Shown: positions 47,156-56,933, counted from the first letter of the stretch. The stretch is DNA of 64,000 nucleotides from Robbsia betulipollinis (GCF_026624755.1 NZ_JAPMXC010000010.1:517054-581053); one strand, 5' to 3'. Translations and numbers: made by a program. The notes: a model not told the origin generated them from the sequence alone.

Positions 47156-47925
47156 GATGCGGCCACCAGCGGTAGCGCGTTGCCGGCGCGTTGTCGCACA
47201 TAGACGCGACGATAAATCGTCTGCGTGCCGGGCGCAGCGGACCATAGACCCCGGGTCATGGAAAAGGGATCATACGAATAGAACACCTCGACCACGATCG
47301 CCGAGTCCCCGCTGCGAAACGGCCAGGTGGATGGCAGGAGATTTTTGGCCGTTTCCTGCGTGACCATGCCTTTGGCGGTCCAGGGCGCCTGCGCCTGCCA
47401 GTACAGCTGCGGCGTGCCCATTGCCGTCAGCGACTGCCACTGCGCCGCGGCCGTGCCGCACGGCGTCGTAGTGGCGTCGCAGATCGATGTCACCACGACG
47501 CCTCCGCCCGCGCGTAGCGGCGATGGCGCGGCGACCAGCGCTGCGGCGTTCCATATCGCCCCGAGATTGCTCGAGTTACTTGTGGTTTGGTCGTTGATGA
47601 CCTGCGACATCTGGCTGATCGAATCCGCGATCGTGAATGCCGTGTGTTCCACGCTGCTCACGGCGCGCATGTAAAGATACATCTCGCTGAAGCCGAGCAT
47701 GATCAGCAGGACGAGCGGCGTGACGATCGCCAGTTCCACGCTCACGCTGCCGCGGTCCGAGCGCAACGGACGGCGTATCAGTCGCGGCAGCAGGCGGCGC
47801 AGGATGGCATCGGGCCGCGCCGGGCCGCGCGTGACACAACCCTCGGGAAGCGCGCTGGATCCGAAAGAGCAGGAGTGTCGCCGATCCGGCCGCGTCGCGG
47901 GTTGCCGTTCGCCTGGCTTTGTCAT
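47152..47925 (-). CDS. tadF: TadF/TadE-family pseudopilin
   Basis: 257 residues. After a long basic N-terminus (to about residue 58) comes the TadE-like pseudopilin segment RGSVSVELAIVTPLVLLIML, with the Glu used in pilin assembly, then a periplasmic domain (CDATTTPCG disulfide candidate). ATGA overlap with the upstream tadE stop and GTGA overlap with tadG. It probably caps or initiates the Flp pilus. The F versus E naming is by position. Confidence 0.87.
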   Translation of the reverse strand: MTKPGERQPATRPDRRHSCSFGSSALPEGCVTRGPARPDAILRRLLPRLIRRPLRSDRGSVSVELAIVTPLVLLIMLGFSEMYLYMRAVSSVEHTAFTIADSISQMSQVINDQTTSNSSNLGAIWNAAALVAAPSPLRAGGGVVVTSICDATTTPCGTAAAQWQSLTAMGTPQLYWQAQAPWTAKGMVTQETAKNLLPSTWPFRSGDSAIVVEVFYSYDPFSMTRGLWSAAPGTQTIYRRVYVRQRAGNALPLVAAS

Positions 47926-48413
47926 TTTTCGTTCTGTACGATGTAGTTGCGCTGAAAGGTCATCGTCGACATTCCGAGAAGCTGGGGAATGCCGGAAACG
48001 CCGGGCGTGGTCAGACTCACCGTGTAGGACACGACATCGCCCAACCCGCCCAGCCCCGTTGTGCTGTTCGTCGATCCCACGTCACCGTAGGATGAATAGG
48101 CGGTCTCGACGATATTGACGCTGGTGTGCGGCAAATTGGTCCAGGACCCCAGTATCTTCATCACGATGAGCTTCGCTGCGTCCGCGCGCGTGCCCGTGGT
48201 CGGCGCGACGGTAGTCAGCCCGTAACGCGAAGCCGACTGCGCCGCATATTCCACGCGTGCGTCCATGATCATGTCGATGCCGAGTTCGATCGTTCCCAGG
48301 ATCATGAACAGCAGGAAAGGAGCGGCGACCGCGAATTCGATCGCCGTGACGCCACGGCTGTCGTGCAATACCGCCGACCATGCCGTCAGACGTTGACGCC
48401 ATCTGCCTTTCAT
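47922..48413 (-). CDS. tadE: TadE-family pseudopilin
   Basis: 163 residues. RGVTAIEFAVAAPFLLFMIL near residue 20 is the TadE pseudopilin segment with the conserved Glu at +5. The rest is a periplasmic domain rich in Ser, Thr and Gly. It is the middle of three consecutive TadE-like proteins and overlaps both neighbours by 4 nt. Confidence 0.9.
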   Translation of the reverse strand: MKGRWRQRLTAWSAVLHDSRGVTAIEFAVAAPFLLFMILGTIELGIDMIMDARVEYAAQSASRYGLTTVAPTTGTRADAAKLIVMKILGSWTNLPHTSVNIVETAYSSYGDVGSTNSTTGLGGLGDVVSYTVSLTTPGVSGIPQLLGMSTMTFQRNYIVQNEK

Positions 48414-49330
48414 CGCACGGCGCCCGCTTGCACCGTGTCTACCGACGAGACCTGCTGCTGGGCCATGCGTTTACGCTGGATCTCGTAAAAGCGCAGGTTG
48501 TCCTGGACCGACGCCTGCGGCAGGTCCTGACCGAGGATTTCCGCAGCAGCCTGGCCATTTCCCATCAGTCCATAAGCGAGCGCCAGATTCTGGCGCGCCT
48601 GCGCGGGGGCGTTCGGGTAGCGGGTCACGTCGAGGAGAACGTTGGCGCCTTGCCGGGGATCGCCCCCGAGCACCAGCGACAGTCCCAGATTGACGCTGAG
48701 CAGCGGGTCGCCGGGATGCGTGGCCAGACCGCGTCGCAGGACCGCCTGGGCGGTGGCGTGCTCGCCTTTCATGTCCAGCGATACGCCAAGCGCCGACACC
48801 GCCAACGGATCGTCCGGTGTTTTCGAAAGGATCTTGCGGGATGCGGCGATCGCATCGTCGAAGCGACGCTGCCGGATCGCGACCCGGGCGATGCCGAGCA
48901 GGGGCAGGGACGCATCCGGATCGACGCGACTGGCCTGTTCGAAATAAACGCCCGCGCGCGTGAAGTCGCCCACGCTGTACAGGGTATTGCCCAAGCCCGT
49001 GAGGCCGGGAACGGAATCCGGATTGGCCTTCACCACGCGTTCGAAAATGGTTCGCGCCATTTCGATATTGCCCGCGTCGAGCGCCACCTCGGCAATGCGC
49101 AGTTCGCTCATCGTGCTGGGCGAGTGGTTCAGCGTGCTGGATTGGGTTGGCGTGACGTGGGTCGTGGTGGTGCAACCGGCCGCCGCCGCGAGGACGACCG
49201 CGCCCAGCACGGCGCATGACGCGTGCCGTGCGGGGCGTGTCGACGTGACGATGCGCGACGGCCGCGAGGCGTCGTCGAGTGTCATGGAGCGTTCTGCGGG
49301 CCTGCGGCGAAGGAATGTGAAAGCGTTCAT
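48410..49330 (-). CDS. tadD: TadD, TPR lipoprotein of the Tad apparatus
   Basis: 306 residues. After an Arg-rich N-terminus comes a hydrophobic segment with a lipobox-like AAAAGC (near residue 52), then about five TPR units (for example AGVYFEQASRVDPDASLPLL and SRKILSKTPDDPLAVSALGV). TadD proteins act as pilotin-like scaffolds for the secretin and assembly proteins. It overlaps tadC and tadE by 4 nt each. Confidence 0.9.
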   Translation of the reverse strand: MNAFTFLRRRPAERSMTLDDASRPSRIVTSTRPARHASCAVLGAVVLAAAAGCTTTTHVTPTQSSTLNHSPSTMSELRIAEVALDAGNIEMARTIFERVVKANPDSVPGLTGLGNTLYSVGDFTRAGVYFEQASRVDPDASLPLLGIARVAIRQRRFDDAIAASRKILSKTPDDPLAVSALGVSLDMKGEHATAQAVLRRGLATHPGDPLLSVNLGLSLVLGGDPRQGANVLLDVTRYPNAPAQARQNLALAYGLMGNGQAAAEILGQDLPQASVQDNLRFYEIQRKRMAQQQVSSVDTVQAGAVR

Positions 49331-50289
49331 TTTCTGTTCATGAATTCGAGAAGCTGGATGACCGCCGGCCCGGCGGATATGGCCACCACGGGAGGCAGGA
49401 TGAAAAGCAGCATCGGCACCACCATTTTCGGCGCAAGCTTGGCCGCTTTTTCCTCGAGTGCCACCACATGCGTGAGCCGCTCGGTGCGCGACAGGGTGCG
49501 CAGCGCCTGCGTGATAGGCGTGCCGTACCGCATGGATTGCGTCAGCGTCGTGATCAACGCCCGGATCGAGGGCAGGTCGATGCGCTCCGCGAGGCCGTGC
49601 AGCGCGCGGTTGGTGTCCCCCGACAAATGCAGTTCATCCGCGGTCAGCGAGAACTCGTCCGAAAGCGGCGGGCAAATCGTCGCCAGTTCGTCGGCGACGC
49701 GCCGGATGCTGACGGGAAAGCTATTGCCGGCGTTCGTGCAGATGATGAGGAGATCGAGTGCGTCGGGCAGGCAGGCGGCCATCAGCGCGCGTCGGCGCCG
49801 CGCACGCCACGTCATCATGTATTCGGGAACGATCATGCCGACGATGAAGGCGCCCATCATGGCGATGCCCCGCGCCACTGGATAGGGCCCCACCACCGGC
49901 AGACTGGAACCCAGCATGATGGTGGTGGCTGCGCAAGCCAGACCGAAGCAGAGTTTGACGGCAAGAAGAAGCGATACGGCGGTATTGCCGCGATAACCGC
50001 TGCGCACCATCTCGCGTTGCAGTTTGATCCGGTAGGCGGCATCGAACAGGGGAATGTTTTCACCCAGTCGCGCCATGTAAGCGAGCAGGCGCTGCCGCGG
50101 GCCGGGCGTGGCAGTCGCGGATCCGGACGCGGTGCCCTCGACGCGCATGTCGACAGTCGCTTCTTGCAGACGCATGGCGATACGTCTGCTTCGGCTGCCA
50201 TGTTTCGTCATCCACCATATCGCCAGCCCAGCGAACAGGGCCAGCAGCATGATGAGATTCAACAGCCTATCGACATTCGGTCCACTCAT
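49327..50289 (-). CDS. tadC: TadC, inner-membrane platform protein (T2SSF)
   Basis: 320 residues. N-terminal helix (LNLIMLLALFAGLAIWWM), then a T2SS-F domain with the usual DALDLLIICTNAGNSFPVSI and TQSMRYGTPITQALRTLS segments, and a C-terminal helix. It partners TadB in the inner-membrane platform on which the TadA ATPase drives pilin assembly. ATGA overlaps on both sides. Confidence 0.93.
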   Translation of the reverse strand: MSGPNVDRLLNLIMLLALFAGLAIWWMTKHGSRSRRIAMRLQEATVDMRVEGTASGSATATPGPRQRLLAYMARLGENIPLFDAAYRIKLQREMVRSGYRGNTAVSLLLAVKLCFGLACAATTIMLGSSLPVVGPYPVARGIAMMGAFIVGMIVPEYMMTWRARRRRALMAACLPDALDLLIICTNAGNSFPVSIRRVADELATICPPLSDEFSLTADELHLSGDTNRALHGLAERIDLPSIRALITTLTQSMRYGTPITQALRTLSRTERLTHVVALEEKAAKLAPKMVVPMLLFILPPVVAISAGPAVIQLLEFMNRK

Positions 50290-51257
50290 CGCGATGTGTC
50301 CAGTTTCGACATCCGGCCGATGAGGATCGTGCCCAGCACCACGGAAATCGCGGCGAACGTCAACAGTTTATGGCCGGCTTCCCGGTTGAACAGGATCATC
50401 AGGTAATCCCGGTTCAATGCGTACATGCTGAGCAGGATGATGACCGGTATCGCGGCCAGGATCTTGGTCGTAATGCGGGCTTCCGCCGTCAGGGCTTTGG
50501 CTTTCTGCCGGATCTCCTTGCGGCTCCGCACGATGCCCGACAGGTTCTCCAACGTTTCCCCGAGTTGCCCCCCGGTCTCGCGCTGCAGCAGCAGGCAGAC
50601 GCAGAAGAACGAGAAATCGGCGATATCGATGCGTTTCGTCGCGGTGGCCAGCACGTCGTCGAGCTCGCGACCCAGTTCGAGCGAATCCGACATCAGGTCG
50701 AATTCGTGCTTCAGCGGATCGGACGCGTCCTGTCCTGCCGTCGCGAAAACCTGGGTGACCGGAACGCCTGCGCGCACCGCCCGTATGATGGTGTCGATGA
50801 TGTCGGGAAAACCGTCCAGGAAGCGGCGACGGAAACGCTCTATCAGGAAGCGGTACGTCCACGTCATCGCGATCAGCGGCACGCCGACCAGCAGCACCGG
50901 TTTCGACCACTGCGGCAAGGGCATCCATTGCGTCATGGCGAAGGCAATAGCGATTGCGCTGACCACCGCGACGCCCACGGTGCGTACCCCTTTCTTCCCG
51001 GCGACGGTGTCGAGACGAAGTAGTTTCGGCGTGAGCCAGCGACCCATGCGTCCCGATTGTTTTTGCAGCGTAAACATCGCGGCGTCATGGTCGCCATCGC
51101 GTTCCGGCACGGAGAGATCGCCGAATATCTCGAGCATGCGCGTATGGATGCGTCCTTCCGGCCGCTTGTTGCGCAGGTCCTGGAGGATGAAGAACATCCC
51201 GCCGCAGATCAACGCCCCGAAAAACGCGCACAACGTGACCAGATTGACCATGCTCAT
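50286..51257 (-). CDS. tadB: TadB, inner-membrane platform protein (T2SSF)
   Basis: 323 residues. The start at 51257 overlaps the tadA stop by 4 nt (ATGA). N-terminal helix (LVTLCAFFGALICGGMFFIL), two more helices near residues 90-130, then the T2SS-F domain with DIIDTIIRAVRAGVPVTQVF and QRETGGQLGETLENLSGIV, which is diagnostic, and a final helix. Confidence 0.94.
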   Translation of the reverse strand: MSMVNLVTLCAFFGALICGGMFFILQDLRNKRPEGRIHTRMLEIFGDLSVPERDGDHDAAMFTLQKQSGRMGRWLTPKLLRLDTVAGKKGVRTVGVAVVSAIAIAFAMTQWMPLPQWSKPVLLVGVPLIAMTWTYRFLIERFRRRFLDGFPDIIDTIIRAVRAGVPVTQVFATAGQDASDPLKHEFDLMSDSLELGRELDDVLATATKRIDIADFSFFCVCLLLQRETGGQLGETLENLSGIVRSRKEIRQKAKALTAEARITTKILAAIPVIILLSMYALNRDYLMILFNREAGHKLLTFAAISVVLGTILIGRMSKLDTSR

Positions 51258-52714
51258 GGCTTCATCGCATCCAGTAGGGCCTGCTCGAGTCCGTAATACG
51301 CCGCGCGCGGCGCGAAGGCGGGCCGGACGGGCGTGCATTCGAAAACACCCTTGACCTCCTCGCTATAGGCCGTGGCGTCGTAACGGAACGTGAACAGGTC
51401 CTGCGTGATGATGACGTCGCCTTCCATGCCCGCCAGTTCGGTGACGCGGGTGATGCGGCGCATGCCGTCGCGCATGCGTTCGATCTGCACGATCAGGTGG
51501 ACCGCGCTCGCGATCTGCCGGCGAATCGACATCAAGGGCAGATTGCCGTTGGCCATCATGACCATGCTTTCCAGTCGCGTCAGCCCGTCACGCGGCGTGT
51601 TGGCGTGGATTGTCGTCATCGAGCCGTCATGGCCGGTGTTCATCGCCTGCAACACGTCGAATGCCTCGGCGCCGCGCGTCTCGCCGAGGATGATGCGGTC
51701 CGGGCGCATTCGCAGCGCGTTGCGCACGAGATCGCGTTGCGCCACCGCGCCAAATCCCTCGGCGTTTTCCGGACGCGTTTCCAGGCTGACCACGTGCGGC
51801 TGCACGAGGCGCAACTCGGCCGCGTCCTCGATCGTGATAGTGCGTTCGTCCAGGCCGATGAAATGGGAGAGCGCGTTGAGCAGCGTCGTCTTGCCGGAAC
51901 CCGTACCGCCGGAGACGATGATGTTGAGCCGGCACGTACTTGCCAGCTTGAGCACCGTGGCCATCGCTTCGGACAGATTGCCCTGCTGGGCCATGCGTTG
52001 CAGCGTGATGTTACGTTTGGAGAACTTCCGGATCGAGATGCTGGCGCCGTGGATCGCGAGCGGCGGCAGCACGACGTTCACGCGGCTGCCGTCGGCGAGC
52101 CGCGCATCGACCATCGGACTGCTCTCGTCGACGCGGCGCCCGACGCCGGCGGCGATGCGTTGCGCGACGCTCGTGACGTGAGCGTTGTCGCGGAACTTGT
52201 AAGGGGTCAGTTGCAACCGCCCGTGACGCTCCACGTAGACCTGGTCGGGACCGTTCACCAGCACGTCGGTGACGCTCTCGTCGGCAAGCAGGGGCTCGAT
52301 CGGACCGAGGCCGAACATGTCGTTGAGCAATTCGACGACGATCTGCCGTTGCTCGGAAATCGTGATGTTGAATTGTTCGCGCTCGGCGATGCCGACGACG
52401 AGTTGCTCGACGCTCGGTTTCATCTGCTCCCGGGTCCGGCCGATGGCCGCCGAGGCGTTCATCGCATCGAAGACGCCGTTGCGGATGACGCGGAACAGTT
52501 CCGAGCGCACCAGCGCTTCGTTGCCGTCGCTGCCGGTTATCGAGGGCGACGGGCTTGCCGGATTGCGTGCGGGTGCGGCGGCTCCCGACCCGTCGGCCCG
52601 CGAAAGCTCACCGCCGGACGGCGACGCCGTCACCCCGGCGCTCGCGGCGGGGATGCCACCGGGCGTGGCTGCCGGCGTCTCCCGTTCCAAAATGGGTTTT
52701 TGTCCGAACTTCAT
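51254..52714 (-). CDS. tadA: TadA/CpaF secretion ATPase
   Basis: 486 residues. It powers Flp pilin assembly. The N-terminal 75 residues are a low-complexity Pro/Ala/Gly extension. Walker A is IVSGGTGSGKTTLL, Walker B is RIILGETRGAEA, and the His box is SMTTIHANTPRDGL. EPLLADESVTDVLVNGPDQV is the N-domain signature of CpaF. It overlaps tadZ and tadB by 4 nt. Cytoplasmic, docking on TadB/TadC. Confidence 0.96.
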   Translation of the reverse strand: MKFGQKPILERETPAATPGGIPAASAGVTASPSGGELSRADGSGAAAPARNPASPSPSITGSDGNEALVRSELFRVIRNGVFDAMNASAAIGRTREQMKPSVEQLVVGIAEREQFNITISEQRQIVVELLNDMFGLGPIEPLLADESVTDVLVNGPDQVYVERHGRLQLTPYKFRDNAHVTSVAQRIAAGVGRRVDESSPMVDARLADGSRVNVVLPPLAIHGASISIRKFSKRNITLQRMAQQGNLSEAMATVLKLASTCRLNIIVSGGTGSGKTTLLNALSHFIGLDERTITIEDAAELRLVQPHVVSLETRPENAEGFGAVAQRDLVRNALRMRPDRIILGETRGAEAFDVLQAMNTGHDGSMTTIHANTPRDGLTRLESMVMMANGNLPLMSIRRQIASAVHLIVQIERMRDGMRRITRVTELAGMEGDVIITQDLFTFRYDATAYSEEVKGVFECTPVRPAFAPRAAYYGLEQALLDAMKP

Positions 52715-53931
52715 TTTCCACGCAGCCGCAATTTTTGCATGAGGGACAGCGACGGTTCCTGGCGTTGGCCCGTCAAGTCGTTCGCGATCTGCTTGATGGC
52801 ATGACGAAAGCCATGCTGCGTCCTGTCGCGCAGCGATTCGCCGAGGTTCTCGGAAATCGATAGCGATTTGGGCTCGAACCGTATCTCGTGCAGGATCGGC
52901 CGACCTACGCCAGCGACGATGTCCTGCGTTCCGACTTTGCCTGCGGCGATCGCATTCGGATGGTTCAGCACGAGCGATGTGGGCGGATTGTTGTCGCGAT
53001 TCTCGATGTAGCGCAGCAGCCGCGTGGTCTGCCGCGCGGCGTGTACCGTCGCATCGGTGACGATGTAGGCGCGCGACGCATGATCGAACGCTTCCTGGCC
53101 CAGCAGCGCCGCCGGGTCGTGGATATCGAGCAGCACGTAATGGAAGCTATCGCTCAGGATTTCGAGAATGCGGGCGAGCGCGCCGGGCGCGACCGTTATG
53201 CGCTCGCGCAGATCCATTTCGGCGCTCAGGACGAACAGGCGGCTGCTTTTTTCGACCATCGTGCGCTCGACATATTGCGGATCCAGCCGGTGCACGTTCT
53301 GCAACACATCGATCAAGCCATTGTTGCTCTTCAATGCGAGCAAAGTATTCGCCGCGCCGCCGTGCAGGTTCAAATCGATATACGCGACGCGGCGGTGCGT
53401 TTCCTCGGCAAGATAGCGTGCCAGGTTGACCGTCAGCGTGGTAACGCCGACGCCACCCCGCGCCCCCGCGAAGCCGATGACTTTGCCCACCCGTGCCGCG
53501 ACGACGCTTGTAACGCGCCCGTGCGACAGATCGACGGTCCGGCTGAGCAGTTCGACCGTCAACGGCTTGACCAGGTAATCGCGGATGCCGATTTTCAGCA
53601 GGCTGCGGAACAGGCCGACATCGTTGCGCTCGCCCAGCGCCACCACCTGGACCGATGGCTCGCACACCTGCGAGAGCCGCCCAAGGTCCGATAGCGGCAT
53701 CGCCGAGCGATGCAGGTCGACCATCAGGAAAAGCGGCGAGCGTTCGGCTTTTTCCAGGTAGGCGATCGCCTCGTCGATGCCGCCCAACGCGATGTGCACG
53801 TGCGGCATCGCCTGCTCGAGCACGAAACGTTGCAGGACCTGTTCGGCCTCGCGATCCGCGACGAAGGCGATGAAATCCGTGACCTTGGGCGTGACGCGCG
53901 ATTTGAGAAGACTGCTGTCCGCGGCGATCAT
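52711..53931 (-). CDS. tadZ: TadZ/CpaE, MinD-like polar localisation protein
   Basis: 406 residues. Residues about 1-140 form an atypical receiver-like domain. A ParA/MinD-like ATPase follows, with VIGFAGARGGVGVTTLTVNL. This P-loop has Arg/Gly/Val in place of the usual Lys residues, as in many TadZ proteins. TadZ recruits the Tad machine to a cell pole. It overlaps tadA by 4 nt and starts a chain of seven such overlaps down to tadG. Confidence 0.93.
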   Translation of the reverse strand: MIAADSSLLKSRVTPKVTDFIAFVADREAEQVLQRFVLEQAMPHVHIALGGIDEAIAYLEKAERSPLFLMVDLHRSAMPLSDLGRLSQVCEPSVQVVALGERNDVGLFRSLLKIGIRDYLVKPLTVELLSRTVDLSHGRVTSVVAARVGKVIGFAGARGGVGVTTLTVNLARYLAEETHRRVAYIDLNLHGGAANTLLALKSNNGLIDVLQNVHRLDPQYVERTMVEKSSRLFVLSAEMDLRERITVAPGALARILEILSDSFHYVLLDIHDPAALLGQEAFDHASRAYIVTDATVHAARQTTRLLRYIENRDNNPPTSLVLNHPNAIAAGKVGTQDIVAGVGRPILHEIRFEPKSLSISENLGESLRDRTQHGFRHAIKQIANDLTGQRQEPSLSLMQKLRLRGK

Positions 53932-53959
53932 GACGGGCTCCCGCCGAGAGAAATAGGCA

Positions 53960-54355
53960 TCATTTCGCGTCCCGCGTGGTGGTGGTGTCGATTTTCATTA
54001 CATGGCCGGTCTGGTAACGGCGCACGGCGCTCGCCGCCACCGCCGCGTCGGCGGGGCCAACGGGTTCGGGCGCGACCACGTCCTTGGGGTTGGCGATCTG
54101 CGCGGCCAGATTGGTATAGGTCGCACAGCCCCACTGCATGCCGGGCCGATGCAGTCCGCCGTCGGTCAAGAGCGAAGCGCGCGACAGGGCCGCGCAATCG
54201 GGAGGTGTCGTGCGCGTGCCGTCGTAGCCGATGACCGACGCGTCGGGCATGCCCATGGGCGGCTTGAAGCATCCGCTCGTGCTGACTGCGATGCCGCACA
54301 GCAGGAGGAGGGCCAGCGTGCGCGCCCGGGCGCGGGTGGAAGGATGGAGAATCAT
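53960..54355 (-). CDS. cpaD: Short CpaD-like pilus lipoprotein
   Basis: 131 residues from ATG 54355; an ATG at 54376 that overlaps the secretin stop would give 138. A signal peptide ends in a lipobox (AVSTSGC). The conserved CpaD pattern is PPDCAALSR with MQWGCATYTNLAAQIANP (two Cys). It is clearly shorter than Caulobacter CpaD, yet keeps the core. It helps place the secretin in the outer membrane. Confidence 0.88.
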   Translation of the reverse strand: MILHPSTRARARTLALLLLCGIAVSTSGCFKPPMGMPDASVIGYDGTRTTPPDCAALSRASLLTDGGLHRPGMQWGCATYTNLAAQIANPKDVVAPEPVGPADAAVAASAVRRYQTGHVMKIDTTTTRDAK

Positions 54356-54365
54356 CGTTTGCGAC

Positions 54366-55844
54366 TCAGTAGACATAACCGGCGGCGCCGACCAGGCGTG
54401 GATCGCTGGGCTGGGGCGCCTGCGTGCTCTGCCGCCCTAGGCTGTATTCGACATCGCTGCTCGCGGAGGTCAACGCTTCGAGCGGCGTGCGCAGCTTGGC
54501 CGGATCGGTCGGGTTGACCAGGTAAGGCGTCACCGTGATCACGAGTTCCGTTTTATTGTTCGTGTATTTCGACGAAGAGAACAGTTTTCCGAGGATGGGT
54601 ATCGACCCAAGTCCGGGTATCTGCGAGACGGTATCGGACGTGGTGCTTTGCAACAAGCCGGCGATCGCGAAGCTTTGCCCGCTGCCCAGTTCGACCGTGG
54701 TGTCCGCGCGCCGCACGCTCAAGCCGGGAACCGTGATGCCGCCGGTGGTCACGCTGACGGTGGAGTCGATCTGGCTGACTTCGGGCCGCACTTTCAGACT
54801 GATGCGATGGTCGTTCAATACCGTCGGCGTGAAATCGAGCTTGACGCCGAATTGCTTGAATTCCACCGAGACCGCGCCGTTCGTCTGCGATACCGGAATG
54901 GGAAATTCGCCGCCCGCGAGGAAGCTGGCGGTTTCGCCCGACAGTGCGACCAGGTTCGGCTCGGCGAGCACGGTGATCAAGCCTTCCTGATTCAGCGCAT
55001 CGATGAGCGCCTGGATATCGGTGCTGCCGGTCGAGAAGCCCGCGAAGATCGAATAGGCGTTGTTGGTGGCGAGGTTGACCGGATAAACCGTCGAACCGGT
55101 CGCGCTGGTGAGCGGTTGCGCGTAGTTGTAGATGGCGCGGCCGCTATAGACGCCGCCGACAAAATTCCCGACCGCCTTACCCATCGATTGCCAGTTGATG
55201 CCCAGTTCCTGGGTGACGTTGCGATCGACCTCGGTGATCCGCACGCGCAACTGAATCTGCAATGGCTTGGCGATCGTCATCTGGTTGACGAGGATTTCCT
55301 TTTCGGCGAGGAAGGGCGTCAGCGTCTGGACGATCGCGTCGGCGTTGGCGGCGCCGCTTGCCTGTCCCGAGATACGCAGCGAACCATTGCCGACGTCGAG
55401 CTGCAGGTTCGTGCCGGGAAAGCGCGTTTTCAGCATGCCGCGCAATTCCTCCATGTCCCGCGCGACGGTGACCGTGCGCTGCACGAGGGTCTGGTTGTGG
55501 CCGCCCATCACGTAAAGCGTCGTGGTGCCGGGTTTTTTGCCCAGGACGAAAACGCTTTTCGGCGACGGCACATGGACGTCCGCGATCGTGGGATCGACGA
55601 CGAAGACCGAGGCGGCGTCCTCGTTCAGCCTCAGCAGCGTGCCCTTGCCGGCGTCGAGCAGCAACCGGTCATTGCGATGCGCTTGTTCGTCGAGCGTTGC
55701 TGGCGGCGTCGCCGGGACCGTCACCGCGCGGTGCGCGTGCGAGCCGGCGGCGTACGCGAATCCCGGAAGCGCGAGACCGGCGCAGCTGGCGGCGGCGCAA
55801 AAAGCCCGGAACGCGCGCGTGGGTAGAAAAGACAGACTGTTCAT
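54366..55844 (-). CDS. cpaC: CpaC/RcpA secretin of the Tad pilus
   Basis: 492 residues. A signal peptide (MNSLSFLPTRAFRAFCAAAS to about residue 32) is followed by an N-terminal domain (LRLNEDAASVFVVDPTIADV), a BON-like segment and the secretin domain, with IPILGKLFSSSKY and ELVITVTPYLV at the C-terminus. This is the outer-membrane channel through which the pilus leaves. It starts 68 bp after cpaB. Confidence 0.95.
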   Translation of the reverse strand: MNSLSFLPTRAFRAFCAAASCAGLALPGFAYAAGSHAHRAVTVPATPPATLDEQAHRNDRLLLDAGKGTLLRLNEDAASVFVVDPTIADVHVPSPKSVFVLGKKPGTTTLYVMGGHNQTLVQRTVTVARDMEELRGMLKTRFPGTNLQLDVGNGSLRISGQASGAANADAIVQTLTPFLAEKEILVNQMTIAKPLQIQLRVRITEVDRNVTQELGINWQSMGKAVGNFVGGVYSGRAIYNYAQPLTSATGSTVYPVNLATNNAYSIFAGFSTGSTDIQALIDALNQEGLITVLAEPNLVALSGETASFLAGGEFPIPVSQTNGAVSVEFKQFGVKLDFTPTVLNDHRISLKVRPEVSQIDSTVSVTTGGITVPGLSVRRADTTVELGSGQSFAIAGLLQSTTSDTVSQIPGLGSIPILGKLFSSSKYTNNKTELVITVTPYLVNPTDPAKLRTPLEALTSASSDVEYSLGRQSTQAPQPSDPRLVGAAGYVY

Positions 55845-55912
55845 GACGTCCTGTTTTGGCAGGTGACGGTGGTGAAAGCCGAGCGCGGCGGCGAGGGGGA
55901 TGATGTATCGCA

Positions 55913-56920
55913 TCAGCGGGCCATCGCCACGGCGGGGGGCAGGGGCGGGACGCCACCGGTGATGCTGCCGCTGCCGCTGCCGCTGCCGTTGCCGCTGCCG
56001 TTGCCGCTCTGGCTGCCGCTGCCGGCCGTCGTATCGCTTTTTTCGGAGCCGCGGTAAATGGTTACCGTGCGCGGCGCGGGCGGCGCGACGGCGGCCGTGA
56101 TGTGCACGGCGCGCGGTGCCGGCATGTCGTTCAGGGCTCGGGAAATATCCTTCGACCAAACCGGCGGCGGCAAGGTCGCCGATGCGGCGTTGCCGCTCGC
56201 GGCGCCAGCGAGCGCGTACGGATCGCGGGACGCGGTGGCGAAACTGCGCAGCGCGAGCGACAGGCTGCCGAGACGGGCCGCCACCGCGATGACCTCGCTC
56301 ATGCGCGGGGTGACTTCCAGCGTCACCGTGCGGGCACGCTGACGCGTGTCGCTCGCGTCCCCGGTCTTCGGACGCAGTATCTCGGAACCGGACGCCAGTA
56401 CGCGCACGTGCTCGACGACGGTTTCGCTCGCGACCGAGTGGCCGGATGTGTCGTTCTGGTGCTCGAGCATCTGCGTGAGCAGCAGGTCCACGTAGTCGCC
56501 CGGTTCGATCAAACCGGCATTGCCCGATACGTCGTCGACGGCGACCGAGACCGCCCGCATGTCCGGCTTGAGCGTGGCGGCGAGAAAGCCCGGCGCGCTG
56601 GGCAGAATGACGTCGTCCGCCAGAAAGACCGTGCCCGCGGTCACCGGGTGACGCAGCAGCGCGCCTTTGATCTCGACCGCGTTCGGCGTGTTGGCGACGA
56701 TCGCGCCGGCCGGCACCTTGCCGGTCGGCACCGCTTGCCAACGGAGGTCGTCGTCGCGCAGCAGCAGGCCCTGCGGCAGATCGGCCGCGCTGATGCGCAC
56801 CTTGACGGTGTCGACGGGGCGCGCGGTCGACTCGGTCGTTTTCGAGACGACGGTGCGAACGATCAACGCGAGCAGGATTGCGCCGACGATCAGAAAAGCG
56901 AATTTGATGATGTTGGACAT
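55913..56920 (-). CDS. cpaB: CpaB/RcpC pilus assembly protein
   Basis: 335 residues. One N-terminal membrane helix (IIKFAFLIVGAILLALIV) and a SAF domain (RISAADLPQGLLLRDDDLRW and LIEPGDYVDLLLTQM) identify CpaB, a periplasmic modulator of pilus export. The tail is a Ser/Gly/Asn run coded by tandem hexamers (about 55961-56030), unusual for the family. Next to cpaC. Confidence 0.92.
   Translation of the reverse strand: MSNIIKFAFLIVGAILLALIVRTVVSKTTESTARPVDTVKVRISAADLPQGLLLRDDDLRWQAVPTGKVPAGAIVANTPNAVEIKGALLRHPVTAGTVFLADDVILPSAPGFLAATLKPDMRAVSVAVDDVSGNAGLIEPGDYVDLLLTQMLEHQNDTSGHSVASETVVEHVRVLASGSEILRPKTGDASDTRQRARTVTLEVTPRMSEVIAVAARLGSLSLALRSFATASRDPYALAGAASGNAASATLPPPVWSKDISRALNDMPAPRAVHITAAVAPPAPRTVTIYRGSEKSDTTAGSGSQSGNGSGNGSGSGSGSITGGVPPLPPAVAMAR
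55961..56030 (-). repeat. Hexamer repeat in the 3' part of cpaB
   Basis: Tandem GCTGCC/GTTGCC units (plus-strand view) encode a Gly-Ser-Gly-Asn tail. Length change is in frame in units of two residues. Confidence 0.75.
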
Positions 56921-56933
56921 GGAAAGCGTCGAC

